Origin: Haliotis asinina
Taxonomy: Eukaryota > Mollusca > Gastropoda > Lepetellida > Haliotidae
Length of the DNA stretch: 64,000 bases
NCBI RefSeq assembly: GCF_037392515.1
Contig: NC_090287.1
Location: 9,221,501 to 9,285,500, forward strand
Reading direction: 5' to 3'
Each line of letters starts with the position of its first letter. Within the stretch, counting starts at the first letter, position 1. The notes beneath the pieces are model-generated. The model was not told the origin of the DNA and searched no databases. It worked only from the letters and a program-made list of their open reading frames with translations. Below, piece by piece: positions 12,801 to 26,319 of the stretch. Both the position numbers and the translations under genes were made by a program.

Positions 12801-12975
12801 CAAGGATTATTTCCCTCTGTTTGAAATACAATATTCTATCATATCGAATACACCACTTCAACCTCAAAGAATAACCATTCTTGATAATCCGGCAATATCA
12901 CGGGATGTGAAAAAAGTAACAGAGGATATAAGATTACTTTCCTTTACTCAAGTTACCATCTGCCTTATTACAACG
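9880..12975. other. gene-poor stretch
   Basis: Apart from the hypothetical frame at 10478-10897, no gene, RNA gene or transposon was recognised. Confidence 0.4.
10478..10897 (+). CDS. unrecognised ORF, possible exon or chance
   Basis: A 139-codon open frame, the longest in the 10-39 kb interval outside repeats, beginning with a non-ATG codon. It contains no domain I recognise, has no signal peptide or clear membrane segment, and shows no obvious acceptor/donor pair at its edges. It includes CPSCSQNH near the C-terminus, too little to call a zinc site. Treat as hypothetical. Confidence 0.15.
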   Translation: MKDLNAKRQEIRFTCAPNFFPKLVSWGLFRSAVAVSWYRSILSITMKDGEWGPTQQSLEEFLQPGISYRFVLFPGAKMKDLQMCAYLKNVSLFLYENIFKNIFPISSYCPSCSQNHRFFHMASIGTNINFENVMEFAIG

Positions 12976-12977
12976 CT

Positions 12978-13062
12978 GTAGTAGTGACACTTCTGTAGTA
13001 GTGACACTTCCGTAGTAGTGACACTTCTGTAGTAGTGACACTTCTGTAGTGGTGACACCTTT
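12978..13062. repeat. 17-bp tandem repeat, five copies
   Basis: Units of GTAGTAGTGACACTTCT with one or two substitutions per unit, in non-coding DNA. Confidence 0.9.
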
Positions 13063-13619
13063 ATCTACCACTGGAGTACCACACACTAGTTACTTTTACC
13101 TTAATACTACATTTGGATTTACGAAAAGAATAGAAAACACTTACTGTTTAAACTCTCAAGAAGTGACACAAACAATGTGAAATTTTATAATGCTATATTG
13201 AAGTTGGTATCTATTAAGTTATATCTTTCACTAACCGTTCTTGTTAACAGTAGAGTTGGGTCACTACCGTCAACTAAAGGAATACCAAACACTGTTGTCT
13301 TAATAGTTCAGTGCGGTAACAACCATCTGCTATAAGACAATCATCAAGAATCATCATCCAATAGCAGAGTGGGGTAACCACCATAGAGCAGAGTAATATA
13401 AAACACTGTCTCAATAGCAGTTTTTGTCCAGAGGATTTTCAAACATCGTTTGTCTGAACAGTAGTGTAAACTGCTCTTAACACGTGAAGATTAAAATCTA
13501 ACTGTTGTTTGAATGCATGACTTGGCTACGCTAAATAGATAAATAACAAACATTTTGATGAGTGAAACGAATACATGTATTTAATGATGGACTCTCTTCA
13601 TGTCGCTTTTAGACAATGT

Positions 13620-13839
13620 TGAGAGTTTAGTTTTATGCCATACTCAGCAATGTTTCAGCAAATGTCAGCGGTCAGTAATTAATCGAGTCTGAACCAAACA
13701 ATCCAGTGATCAACAGCTTGAACATGGATCAACGCAACTGGGATATGATGAAAAGTGTCAACCAAGTCTGTGAGTCTGACCTTTGGATCCCGTTGGTTGT
13801 CAAGAATGGGCTATTGAAGATCAATTCAAACCCAGATCG
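13620..13839 (-). mobile_element. SINE family B, diverged copy
   Basis: Recognisable blocks in order: GTTTAGTTTTATGCC, CAATCCAGTGATCAACA, CAACTGGGATATGATGA and GTCAACCAAGTCTGTGAGTC. It is more diverged than the 2247 and 48208 copies; no target duplication was found. Confidence 0.75.
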
Positions 13840-14346
13840 TAACGGGCCTAACAATGTTTAGCAGCGAAGATACAACAACAAACGGTGTTCCACATTCATG
13901 ATAAATAAAAGCGACAAAACATTTTTGTCATATTCACATGAAACCTAAAACCAAAAGCATCAACGGCATGGTGTCAAATATAGATGCTAAGGAATCTCTG
14001 CTAAAAGCTGTTGTTTATGAAGAGTGCCTACTGGATAAGAATTAACGTTGAACTCATGCAGTCGCCTAGTTGAAAGTGACTCATTTTATCATGTATTCTT
14101 ATGCAGCCTATCATGTCACTATGCACGCATTGATCTCAACGTATAGCAGAGATATTGTGCCTGGTCTCACATATTACCAGCCCTAGCGGGTAGATCAGTA
14201 GAGGAGAATGGGTCATTTGACTGTGTATGAACGACAATATACCGAAAGTTTAATTACGTGTTAAAACGTATTTCAGGCAATACATTTTTAGTTTGAAACA
14301 ATGTTTAATCATAGTTTCTGAAATCAACGGATAATGAACAAATCAA

Positions 14347-14780
14347 CATATGTCATATTTGGGATTTCACTTTCTTAGTAAAGTACAAATTCTAGTACTT
14401 TTTGGGTTGAGTCCCATCCGGGATTACTAAGAAAGTGAAATTCCAAATATGACATAACTTGCATTTGACCACTTTCTAAATGGCATCGTGTAATCATAGC
14501 TTTCGGCCGTGGTAGCCGTGCCAATTTACACTCATCAGAGGGGTACACAAAGTACGCAGTCTAGCCTACTTTCATTCTGTGGAAGTCGCGGTGGCTCAGC
14601 GGGCTAGGCGGCTGACTTTGTGTGCTGGCGATTAGGTGCCAGACTCTGAGGGTGCGGGTTCGAATCCCGGATGGGACTCAACCGAAAAAAGTACTAGAAT
14701 TTGTACTTTACTAAGAAAGTGAAACCCAAAATATGACATATGTTGCATTTGACCACTTTCTAAATGGCATCGTGTAATCA
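14347..14780. mobile_element. SINE family C (class II tRNA-like head) with inverted and direct partial copies
   Basis: 14586-14679 is tRNA-like: A-box-like TGGCTCAGCGGG, a long variable-arm-like segment, and B box GGTTCGAATCC, as in Leu/Ser-type tRNAs. It continues into a tail (AAGTACTAGAATTTGTACTT, then AAGAAAGTGAAA). The stretch 14347-14422 is the reverse complement of 14666-14742 (~76 bp), and 14424-14498 is a direct copy of 14708-14780. One copy has therefore been inserted or rearranged head to tail with inversion. I do not call a functional tRNA because the acceptor stem pairs poorly. Confidence 0.7.
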
Positions 14781-14789
14781 ATGAACAAA

Positions 14790-17700
14790 TCACAAAAAAA
14801 CGATGTATGGTTGATATCTGAAAAAAAAACATTTACAGAAGTTTCCATGACAAATGGCTTTCTTGTGTAGTGCGGCATGACATCCCGATATTAATTCATC
14901 GTTAGTCAAATAGTTATGTTCAATATACCAGTAACAAATGTTATTTGAAACTTATCAGCTCATCAATGGTGTATGAGGTTCGGTTAAAAAGGTTCCAAAA
15001 TTATGACATGACGATTTCATGATAATGGTTTCAGAACAGGGAAACCTGAAAACGGAAACTCTCTTAAGGTGGTTTTTTTATCCCTGACAAAACTGAAATT
15101 CCGAGACATGTCATTTTTTCACTAACACTTCAAAAATAAACTGATTACTCTATTGACTAGTATTCACCCCGCAATAAAGTCTAGATTTGATGACGGGGTC
15201 CAATTTTGATTTTTCGTCCTGGCCTATTCAGGGCAAGTTTTGAAATTCACACTAGGAATCCCAGCGGACAGGGAAGGCAAACGGCGCTCGTTTATCTAGG
15301 CATGGTACACGCTTATGGCAAAAGCAATCACCAAGTGCTCAACGTGGAAACTGGAACATTTTATCACTTGCAACAGATGCCGTCCAGTTTTCGTCAGTGT
15401 GCTCTTTGATGGGAGCGGTGTTGTGAAACCCTAGGGCAGATTTTGAAGAGTCTGAGACTTGGAAAATCAATGACATCCTCTACGGTTATAGATTTACTTG
15501 TAAAATTTGGAGGACTTATTCGTCGCCCGCTGGAGGGATCTCTGTTCTTCTTTTGCCTGCTGGCGTGCAAACGAAATCGACCACCGTTTTTGTCGTTCCA
15601 GTAATTTTGTTTCAAAATGGCGCGAGAGATTAAATATCGACATGCATTCTCTTGGTATTCTTCTGAGGGTGTTCAACACAGCCTGCGAAGACGCTGGACC
15701 AAGGATAGCGGTGCTTCAATCATGAGTAGAAATTATCTTGCGCCACCGCGCAGTGACGGTAGTCTGTTTCAATAGGTTATACACAAAGCCATCAAATGAC
15801 CAGAAGGTCACAGGACGACAGTCACTGGTCCAGCACCAGTGGTTTATATGTATTTAACATTGAGCGGTGCTGTTGTCAGACTTTGGTCTAATGGCACCGT
15901 CCATTGTTTGGACAATGTGCCAGACGTATAGTCTTGAATGGGATCAATCGAACATAAACGATGGTTCTGCGAGGTTAAGTGTTGCCCAGTCTGTGGTGCC
16001 ATTTCTGGCACATTTAACGACTAATGTTTACCATTTCTAGGTAAGTCATAGAATTAATGTAAAACTCTTCAACGTTTCATATATGACATCGCCTTTCATC
16101 AAACAAACAAGGAATATGACTATATTTCTGGTAAAATGAAATTTTAAATACTGATACTACTATTAACTACAACAAATCACAGGATCGCTGTAACTAAAGC
16201 CTGACAACGGAAGACAAATGTTTCAGGTCATGAAGACAAATGTTATTAGTGAGTGGTGTTCTTATATAGGTACACTTGCAGTGTTCTACACCTGTGTGCA
16301 CGGGGAGATATTTCAGCGAGCACTTACTTTGATTTGGTTCACAACACATGGCAAGGATTCCCCGTCCTTCTGCTACCCTGACCTCATCTCCAGAACTGCA
16401 TGATGGATTTTTAAAGAAAAATGTGAATGTGAAACGACACCAGGTCTCAAACTTGCTGAAGGCACAAAAATGTGATCAATGTCGTTGTTTTCCTTTCTGA
16501 AAATACAAAATGCATATTACAGGTCTTCTCCTCTGAAACCCAACGACAGCTCTTGTGAATGATAGTCAGTGAGGGAGTGACTATTGTGAGCTACAGAAAG
16601 CATTTTTGGGATCAGTTTGTACAATAGTCGTTACCCCATATCTGATCTCTAATATTTCACTTTCCTATGAATGATCCCACAATGTGCCTTCTTGAATTCC
16701 ATCTAACTTATTAACTGGCCTTCATGGCAACTGTGTTGAAACTGGTGTTAGCCGTTTGTTTCAGTTTGAAAAGACACTATGAAGGCTGAAGGCTGTTTCA
16801 GTGGTGTTTAAATATCTCCGCCTACTCTATCACTGTTATATTTTCTTTACAGTTGTTTGGAATGATTTTATTCACGTCGAACGCTGTTTACATAATGACT
16901 GTGATGTAATATTTACATGAATAACTATTCAAGGTAAGTAAAACAAAGATCCAAGGAGTGATGCACCTTTTCATGATTCAAGTAGATTCACTTTCATTGC
17001 ATATTATACGCTCTCTACCCAAATTGCAGATCCACATTCATTTCAAAATCATATTCTCTAAAAAAATAAAGAAAGAAGGGATAAAGAGGTACAAATATTG
17101 CTTGATACATGTCCCTACGTTTTGAATTGCTGACAATTATGCAGATGGTTTTGTTTATTCTTAGAATAGGTTATTTCTGTTTGAACAATCACGACTTTAT
17201 TAAGGTTTAAAGTCACATAGCAAAACATGTCGTAAATGCGCTTAGTATTATGTTCTCACCTATATGGCATCCTAAGCAAGGCATCTAGACTGTGATGTGA
17301 TGAGTCCCGCTAATCGTATTAATGATTATGATTATGAATTATGATTATGAATAAAATATATCAATTTTCAGAAAATTGGGGTTCCGAAAAGAAAACACTA
17401 CATTTGAATGACACAGTGTTTCAAGTTCAAACATACGATTTGATTTCTAAATTGACATTTGAAGTGTTATTTTCTAATTTGGGCTCCAAATAAGAGGGGT
17501 ACAGCAGTAGAAGGATAAAATGGTGGCCCTGAGGTCACGGTGTTCGCTTCTCTGATCGATGTATTATCTATTATCCACATCTGAACTAAACAGATGTAGT
17601 TTTGTAGATCAAAAGTATCTCACAGGAGATATCTTGATAAATCAAACGTTTTCATATTCTGTCCTTTATGTTAATGTTTAATTTAGAGGTTTAATGTGAG

Positions 17701-20700
17701 GTTTGTGTCAGATACGAGTGTCAGTACGAGTTTGTGAAGAATGTCCCCATTCTGTTCGGTTCATTTCAAGCAACAACAGTACAGCCAGAATACCATGGTT
17801 TGATTTTAAGGCCAAAACAGCCAATAACCGTCACACGTTATGTCGTGATGTTACCTAGCAGCCGCAGAAGTCAAAAGTCAATGTCGTCACTGGCGACGTG
17901 ACGCGGATCATATTTAGGACAAAACTAGTTTTGAATAAAATAGAGACTTAAACTTCGGTGTTAGTTTCTCATAGGTATAGAGCTATTTTATGTACGCCGC
18001 AATAGTGACCGTCCAATAAATAATGCACAGTTTTACATTTTCGCCAGGTGATTTTCTTGCGGATTTCGCTCACATTCGTTTTTGTTCCCTGTATAGTGTG
18101 CGAGGATAGCACTAAACATGGTGTTAAACTGGAGCTTTTATCCTGCAAGTTACACGTACACGAATATCTAGTAAAACTCCATACCCTGACAGGATTTTTT
18201 CCTGGGAGGCGACCACTAAAAGTTTAAGACTCGCTTAGTGGACACAAGTGATGAGTCTGTGGCTGACATGTATTGTAATGTACAGCAGACTGTCATGGAC
18301 CTTTCGTGAATACAAGGGACGAGGTACAAAGACGTGTATCTCCTCCGTCAATCCGGCAGTGGTAATTATGTATGTTGTCCAGTGAGGTTTCAGTTAAATC
18401 GACATGAACTCATTTTAAAGTAAAAAAATATTAGAACGATCCGTCTATAAATAGCATTAAAATGAAAATGGAGATAAAACAAATGACAAGCGTATTTAGA
18501 CGCTTGGCATATATAAAACATATTAGTTTTAAAATGACTCTAGTGTGTATCTCGTTTAAATCCCAGGATGTATTTAAGTGAAAATGATGGGTCATGAACT
18601 AAGACTTCATAGTGACACTGTATATTCATTGCGATTTATACAAACCATCATAATACTTGTAATTATTCAAAGACACGTGATCAGTAGACAAAAATGACTC
18701 GAACATCCAATAAATTAGAAAAAAGCTTAAACCATGATCTAGCAATTACATGGATTCTTCTTAAGCTCAACTCAATCTTTGACAGAAAAAATAGCACGCC
18801 AAGCTCCTTCATGCGGGAAATAGCAGGGACGAGCGTTGCGCAGCGTGGTTGGACAAACCAGATGAAATTGTCACCAATTGAACGTCGCATCGTGGTGATC
18901 ATTCATCGAGTTTTCGCGGTTTCTACTCCTGTTTCTTTCTTGATTTTTGAGATCGATTATTATTCCATTTGACAGAGGCAACAAATGTGAGCTTTATTGG
19001 GTTCTTTATCAATTTCCCTGTCATTGGCCATTGAATTCCTTCTGAAAAGCTTCAGAAATTCATTCAATTGACAACAGCGCGTTGGATCTTTTGTACACCC
19101 AGGAATGGATTGAAAACAGAACTGACGATAAACCTTGATATGTTGACGCATTAAGAGCGTGGCAAACCAATTCTATATTCCGTCGAATTACATCATTATC
19201 TACACGGGTAGAATATACCCCAAGCTGTTTTATAAAGTGTTCGGCGATTTACACACGCATTCTGATTCTATCGGGTACCCATTCACTGCGCTTTGTGAAC
19301 AGGGGTAAATTGTGTACAAAGTCAATGGCCTGAGGAGACACCACATGCAACATATATTCATTCGAATCATATATAACGAATTCGAAAATCCGGCACAGAA
19401 ATCTTATCCCCAATCTTCACATGCCGCTCACAAGATCCCATTGACATGTGTAATCATAGACTAATCATGATACGCCTGGAGCTCTTACATCACCCGTTCA
19501 CCGGAACAGTTCCAGGCTTAGAGGTAAACACAAAATCAAGATTGATCAGGATATTGGAAACCAGTGTGTTATATGGCCGTCATTGTATGAAGATGCAGAG
19601 CTTTCTGCAGTCTCTCTGCCCATGTAGAATAGCAAGAATGTTAAAGACTCGCCGTCAATGTTGTAGGGCGTGGGTGGGTATTCTATTTCGGACTGTGTGG
19701 CTCGAATTGGCATGGCGTACAGTTTACCTCGGTAATAGAAGCGTCGTGAATAAGAAACCCTTGTTAGGTTGTTGTGCTATAAAACGGTAAATTACTGTGT
19801 GTGGAACTATACTACATTTTAACCATTAAATAAAAGTCAGTAAAGAGCTTAAATTGTTAAAACTGTACACCTACGTGAGTCGTTATTACTGTGAAGGAAA
19901 TTATGCCTTTTTGTATGTGATATAAATTACCTTACAGAATGACAAGAATTTACGGATGATCATTTTGTTTTATTGAATAAGGGACGTATTTATATAGATA
20001 CTTATACCTTTTTCATGCTTAAAGAATATCATAATACAAAATGGATTTTGATCATCCATATTATCATTCACATTACTTCCACCTTCTAGAATACCTCTCA
20101 AACAGTTAAGTAACTCAGGTTTTTGTGAAAGACTGTCAGTGTGGCTTTAACTGCTGTTATGTGACAGACAGTTTGTCGTGGGCCGTGATATTTGTAATCT
20201 AAGCACTGTTTAATTAATCGGTTCGACTCTCGCCGAAGGTACGACTGGTATCTACCGACGACGGACACGCTATTAGATTGGGTAGCGCAAAACAAACCCA
20301 CACTCAAATGAAATAAGCATGGGAGCACTGCCTTGATACGTGATCGTTTTAAAAGTGTTTGACAATAATATGTGTGAGAACAGAAAAAGCAAATTATGAA
20401 TCAATATAACATTTCTAGTACATCATATACTGTGTCTGTGTCTGTGTCTGTGTGTGTCTGTGTCTCTGTGTGTGTCTCTGTGTGTGTTTATCCCGTTTAT
20501 CTCGTATCACCATTACATGGAACTTAGGGAAAGGGTTTAGAAACACAAAACAAACGCCTGGTGAGCTGGAGAATGAGTTATGCAGAGCTGTGTCAATTTA
20601 TGGAGCTAGTATCGTATGTTCTAAGATGCTTCGGCGAAAGATCAAAGGCGCCGACAATACTTTATCAGACGATAATGTGCACTTTTTGCATTACGTCACA

Positions 20701-21340
20701 ATGTGTTGACGTCAATGCGCCATTCCAGTCTGCCCCCTCGTAATCGAACTTTTTTTTACGTCACAATGTAACCAACGTCACGATGGATGTCAGTTGCCAT
20801 CGCCTCGTACAGCCTCCCACAGTAGACTGCTTCGTCGCGTCCCGTTTCTTGGTTTGCAGTTGCACCACACAGCCAACATCACTGTGGAAACATTACGTTT
20901 GTGTTTTCCGACGGATAAAATGTCTCATAGTTCGACTCAAAATCTTACAGAGACACGGTAATGTTGGCAATGTTTACATTCCCATAATACAATCGTGGAA
21001 TGTCGCTTGACTTGTCAGCTGCCTCTGAATGTACTGATCTAAACTTTCGTTGGTAGTAGAAATGAGGCGGTCATATTGCCTTGTGTGGTTTAAGAGAATC
21101 ACGGATGTAATTAAAATGATCTAGAGAAGATACTTAACCCGAACATAAACCATCATCAAACTGTTCATAATTTGTTTTTCTAGTAAACTTTGTCTTAACG
21201 TAGGGGGCTGACACGTCAAAAGAACAGCGCGTCAGTTAGCCCTGTGCGAGGATTCTTAATTTAGGTCACAGACACCGTCGTTTGTTTTCCATAGATTAAT
21301 CGAAATTAGGCTTAGAAGTTATTAAATACGGCATCTTAGA
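14790..21340. other. gene-poor stretch
   Basis: No coding domain recognised. Open frames are all under 115 codons and lack homology cues. A TG-rich simple repeat lies at 20431-20490. Confidence 0.4.
20431..20490. repeat. (TGTGTC/TG)n microsatellite
   Basis: Simple repeat of TGTGTCTGTG type. Confidence 0.85.
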
Positions 21341-21343
21341 AAA

Positions 21344-21515
21344 GAAATGCAGTTAATTCTACCACCATGTATAGTGTAATAAAGCACACTTTCGCCCTGA
21401 ACTATTATAACGTTAAAGCACTCGGACTCGAGCGTCCTCGTGCTTTAACTATAATAGTTCAGGGCGAAAGTGTGCTTTATTACACTATACATGGTGGTAG
21501 AACGAACTGTATTTC
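21344..21515. repeat. long near-perfect inverted repeat (foldback/MITE-like)
   Basis: Arms 21344-21421 and 21440-21515 are reverse complements with about one 2-nt indel and a few mismatches at the outer ends; the central ~60 bp per arm (for example CACCATGTATAGTGTAATAA) is essentially perfect. The spacer is ~18 nt. A transcript would fold into a ~75-bp hairpin. It encodes no protein; a foldback or miniature DNA transposon is the likeliest origin. Confidence 0.85.
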
Positions 21516-21519
21516 TTAA

Positions 21520-24500
21520 ATCCTTGACTACAATTTCTTTATTAAATGTTGGTGCATTGTGCTTTTGAGGTGCAAGCAATATTCCACCTACTCAACTGGT
21601 GGGGAGTAGTTTCTAACAAAATCTACGTGACGAGTGAAGGTTTTAGCAACACGTCTACCATACATCGTTGATGAATGAAAACGATAACAAGGTGATGGGT
21701 TTTTTCGTCCTAAACATCTGCGGTAGATACATTGTCTAATTAAAAGAACGCGCTCTGTCAAAATCTATTCTGACTGATGCTTCTTAATCCGTTTACAGAA
21801 TGGAACTTCAAAACTATGAAAAAAGCCATTAAGATAGTGTTGCAATTATCAAAACTTCCTCTCTTCAGATCAAGTTTATTCTCTGCAAAATGCGTAATAC
21901 TATACAATGCTTGTATATGTATCCTAAATGAGTCACAGTTTCGTTTTACCTTCGTCATGGATTATATTATAGGCATAGTACTGGCGGATTATATGCCAAT
22001 GCTCCGAAAAGGCAGCGCAATGATAATAACATAATTGTTTGAACTTCAGAAAAAGTGGAATCGTTGGTCATATTACGCGTCTCCGAACACTGCTCCTTGG
22101 ATTCTGGCACTGATGGAGAGTTCGTTCGACTGTTCAATACAATTTGCTGATAATTATACTGTATTATCAGCAGATTCCAGTACATCAAGTGAATGGTTTA
22201 CCGCATAATTTTAGCTATCCATCGCAAATATATTACAATAGCATTATCGGCACCAGCTCGACATTTTAGGCAAACAATGAGTGAATTTTTTGCCCGTGGA
22301 ATGACTTAACTCTCTGTTTGACAGATGGAACAACTAATTACGAACATCAGGGAAAAAACAAATGTTTGTTTGAAAAAAGGTAGCGAGACATTGATGCAAC
22401 ATCTGACAAAGTCTCACTCGCATGGTCACCAGGCCGCTACGCTGAAACATCCAAAAAACCTTCATCTCTCAATATCTGTTCTTTAAACCAGTGACTCATT
22501 TGCATTACCAGGTTCATGTCACGCGGTCTATCTTCAAGGATACTGCAGTTCTTTAGTAACATATAAACACAAAAAGCCAAATCCATGATTGTATTATACA
22601 AACAGCACATGCCGCATGTGTTGAGAATATATATATAATGCTAGCATATATCCAAAGTGTTGGTTTTTTTTCTAGTATCTGTTCATCTTAAAGTCGTCTA
22701 AGGTTAACCTTAGAGGTGTATTACAGGTCAAACAATAGCATTCTTGTGAGCCTTAATAGGGTTTCGACAGTATATAGAGCATAATGCGTTTGTCCATGAG
22801 AGCTGAGACATCAATATTAACATCCATGGACTGATATTTGCTCGCACACAGGAGTCTGTTTGCCTTTGTACTTCCGTCCCTGATTACACACAGCGGGGGA
22901 TATGGTAATTTATCATCTTCCTACGGAGACAAAGTGGAAGCCTGTTAAATTACCCAGCATTCATTGTTTTCTTAAGAACATGGAAACCCATTGCTTGTAA
23001 AACCTGGAACACTGTGGTTTGTATGATACTCTATTTCAATTGATCTTTTTTGCAGATGAAGATCCTTGGATCTTTTTTATCATGGCTACACGTTAGATTA
23101 ATTAATATGAACCACACTAGGAGCATATCTATTAAGAAAGAATAACAATTAGCTGTTGTAGTTGTGAGTGAGAGACTTCATACCCATGTTACGACGGGAC
23201 AGTTAGGATGTGCTTACAAAGGAATCTTTATGCGGAATCATTGTATGATCTTCTTCTCACAAGCCTCTTGGGTGGATGGAATAACTTGAATAGTCACGCT
23301 TCAGTCACAGTTAAAGTATATGATAATCTACCAAATGGGGAATATAGATGTGCTGGTTTTCTCAAAATATGTATTCCCACAACAGAATTTCAACAAAACA
23401 CCAACTCAGGACAACAAGAAACACCACCCTGGCACCGTACTGGACCCCGCCGGCCACAAAGGGCATAAAACACACGACTGGATCAACACCAGGCCCTCAT
23501 GTTGAGATCGAGCATGAGAAACGCCATGGACAGCCCCAAAGCACCATCCCAGAGGATGGCGTTATTGGGAAAAGCTATGAAACCTGCTTCCCAAGATGCG
23601 GTCTTTGATGTCATGTTCGAGATAAACCTACACGAATCTCTCGCAAAAAGTCAAAGGAAGCTGATCATACGTAAACCATTTACATGGATCTCGTCAGTGT
23701 AACGAATATACATACAGCACTGCGGGTCAGTAATAAGTTTAACATTTCCCTCCACCGCTGAGACATACGCCGAACCTTGCTGAATCCACGAGACAACATC
23801 AAGCTGTAAAGCTCCAATTCTCTCGTATAGGAGACGTGCTGCTACAAGATCTGTACTCACCAGTTCCTTGATCTCGTAAATTAGATTACTGTCGTAAGGA
23901 CTGAAGTTCTTACGAAGCATGAATCAGAGGAAATTTAGCTGTTAAACCAAGACAACCGAAAAGCAAGATTTTGCCAGGTCTGAGTCTAAACATTCTGATA
24001 TGATCACCAGAGGGTCAGGCTTTGTGATATTATCATTGTTATTCCAAATATGTGTGTGTCCAGTCGTAGATGGGCCGTGTTGATGGGCAAAATTGCTCTT
24101 ATCTGAATGGAACCGGGATATCATTAAGGAAAATGGATTCTTTCGAGTATTGTAGGTTAACGAGCGGTTCAGTGGTGAGCGCTACTCTGTGCAATCCTTT
24201 TATCCGTACAGAACCGATACAGTGACTTGGAAGGCGCTGGCAATAACACTAAATCCTTCACGATGAAGTAAGTATATGGAGTTGTAGATTTCATATTAAA
24301 GACAAAAAGCTGCGACTTCAACAGCAGTGTCTGCAGATACCAAAACCCCCGTAGACATCAACACATTACATAACCAAGACGCCTTCTGTATGTTTGCATC
24401 ATGAATTTGCTTGTATTTAACTGAAAAAGAGGTAGATTCGAGGTGAAAATATACTGTACCAAAAGTCCGAGTTCGAGTCTCTTCATATGTATACTGTATT

Positions 24501-24760
24501 ATGTAAAGCCGTTCTTTATATCTGAGACATATCTATGGAGATCCGAGTTAGAACTGCTCTTAGCAAACCATGATTGTAAGTAGAAGCGACTTTCAAACAG
24601 TGATGATAATAAGGCAACTGGTCTGCCCAATTAGCTCACACGGTACAGGAGGCTGTGGAAGACACAATTTCGTCCCTTTAGAAATCGCCCCCATGCGTCT
24701 ACCATTAACAGTTTGAAATTGATGCCGAGGTCATGTCACGGCAAATGACAAATGAACATG
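21520..24760. other. gene-poor stretch
   Basis: No recognised gene. On the minus strand, 24124-23651 holds two same-frame open segments separated by stops near 23930 that look somewhat protein-like (YEIKELVSTDLVAARLLYER); I could not assign a family, so it is only a possible pseudogene fragment. Confidence 0.3.
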
Positions 24761-24765
24761 CTGGT

Positions 24766-24950
24766 TAGAATTGGTCTTCAGTAACCCATGTTTGCGCTAA
24801 GAGGCGACCACGTTCAGAGGTCAGACTCCCTGACTTGATTTACAAATGTCACCGTATCCCAGTTGCTTACACAGAGTGTTCATGTTGTTAAGCACTGGAT
24901 CGTCCAGATTCGACTAGTTCCTGACTGCCGGCATATAGCTGGAATACTAC
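24766..24950 (+). mobile_element. SINE family B, diverged copy
   Basis: Blocks TTGGTCTTCAGTAACCCATG, GTTGTTAAGCACTGGATCGT, CCAGATTCGACTAG and ATATAGCTGGAATACT occur in family order. Confidence 0.7.
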
Positions 24951-25844
24951 AAACAAACAATAGGACCAACGATCCTAACAGAATGGGGATACGACGTCCG
25001 ACAAGGGGTACAAATCTCTGTGCTACAGACCTATTTGTGCTAGAACACCCTTAAATTACAATTCAGATGAGAACTGGGTTTTGGTAAAATGGCGGGCCAA
25101 GTAAGTTAGACTCAAATCATACAAAACTTTTATTTCCAATTCCACACAGACAATGCCTCCATTCACGCATGCTACTAATACAACATGTAGACACCTAAAT
25201 GGGAACCTGTCTTCCCGATATCGGACCACAGACCTGGGCCAATACGTCACATATATCAGCTGGGATAGTGCGTTTCTCGCTGATTGCTCGTTTAGAGAAA
25301 AATAAGCCACTGTAGGTTTGAAAACCAAACGGGAACACTGCAAGCGCTGACATGAACGGATAAGACTTGTTAATTTCGACATTGTCGTGATTTGGAGAGA
25401 CTATGTTGAGAAGTAGGTTTTAGAAAGAACCGTTGTTAGAAATAACATATTTACCTTTTTCGCAAACACTTGGTGTCATCACTAATTTTCAGTGACTGAT
25501 TTGATATTATTTTTAACCCATTTTCAGTCTTATACACCTTGGGGAATAAGGTAATCGACACTGGTTATTCTCTATCATTTATGTGTAATACTTGCTTATG
25601 AAAAAAAACGGTGGTCATACATTGGAACCTTCAGAGAAAACGGCGCTTGAGTATTGTTTAACACTTGTGTTGGCTGGCACCATGGTATGAAACCCATCAA
25701 AGCTAGGCAAAACAATGTTTAAATGTGTGATCTCCACAGTGTTACTGTTAGATAATATAATAATCAACAATACTTGTTTAATGTTAATGTTAATATGAAT
25801 ATTACCTTCTACTAATTAATCATCGACTCTCACTACAGTAGACT

Positions 25845-26074
25845 CGAGAAGATCCCAGTTAGAATAGTTCTTCCGTAACCCATGCTTGTCGTAACAGGTG
25901 ACAAACCGGATCGGGTGGTCAGGCTTGCTGACTTGGTTGACACATGTCATCGGTTCCCAATTGCGTTGATCGAGGCTCACGATGTTGATTGTCTGACCGA
26001 GACTCGAATATTTACAGATCGCCGCCGTGTAGCAGGAATATTGCTGAGTTTTAAAAGTGAACCCACTCACTCAC
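25845..26074 (+). mobile_element. SINE family B copy
   Basis: Contains AACCCATGCTTGTCGTAACA, GACTTGGTTGACACATGTCA, TCGGTTCCCAATTGCG and AATATTGCTGAG and ends in ACCCACTCACTCAC. Confidence 0.88.
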
Positions 26075-26110
26075 CATAGCAGAGGTCATAAAATGACATA
26101 GAACAGCTTC

Positions 26111-26300
26111 AGTTAGTATCTGAATGACTGTCGGATCTCCAAAGGCTGATCTGTATGACCAACCGTCAGGTACAAGCAACAAGTTAGTATCTGAATAACT
26201 GTCGGATCTTCAAAGGATGATCTGTATGACCAACCGTCAGATTCAAGCAACAAGTTAGTATCTGAATGACTGTCGGATCTTCAAACGATGATCTGCAAGG
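26111..26300. repeat. 71-bp tandem repeat, ~2.7 copies
   Basis: Units start at 26111, 26182 and 26253 with AGTTAGTATCTGAATGACTG (A/G variation), immediately downstream of a SINE. Confidence 0.85.
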
Positions 26301-26319
26301 ATCATTCGTGACAGCTGGT

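Noticed and set aside
14586..14680. A possible functional Leu/Ser tRNA gene
   Set aside because: Good B box, but poor acceptor-stem pairing and a tail shared with dispersed copies; better explained as a SINE head.
19446..19790. 114-codon open frame
   Set aside because: No ordered domain, signal peptide or splice context; likely chance.
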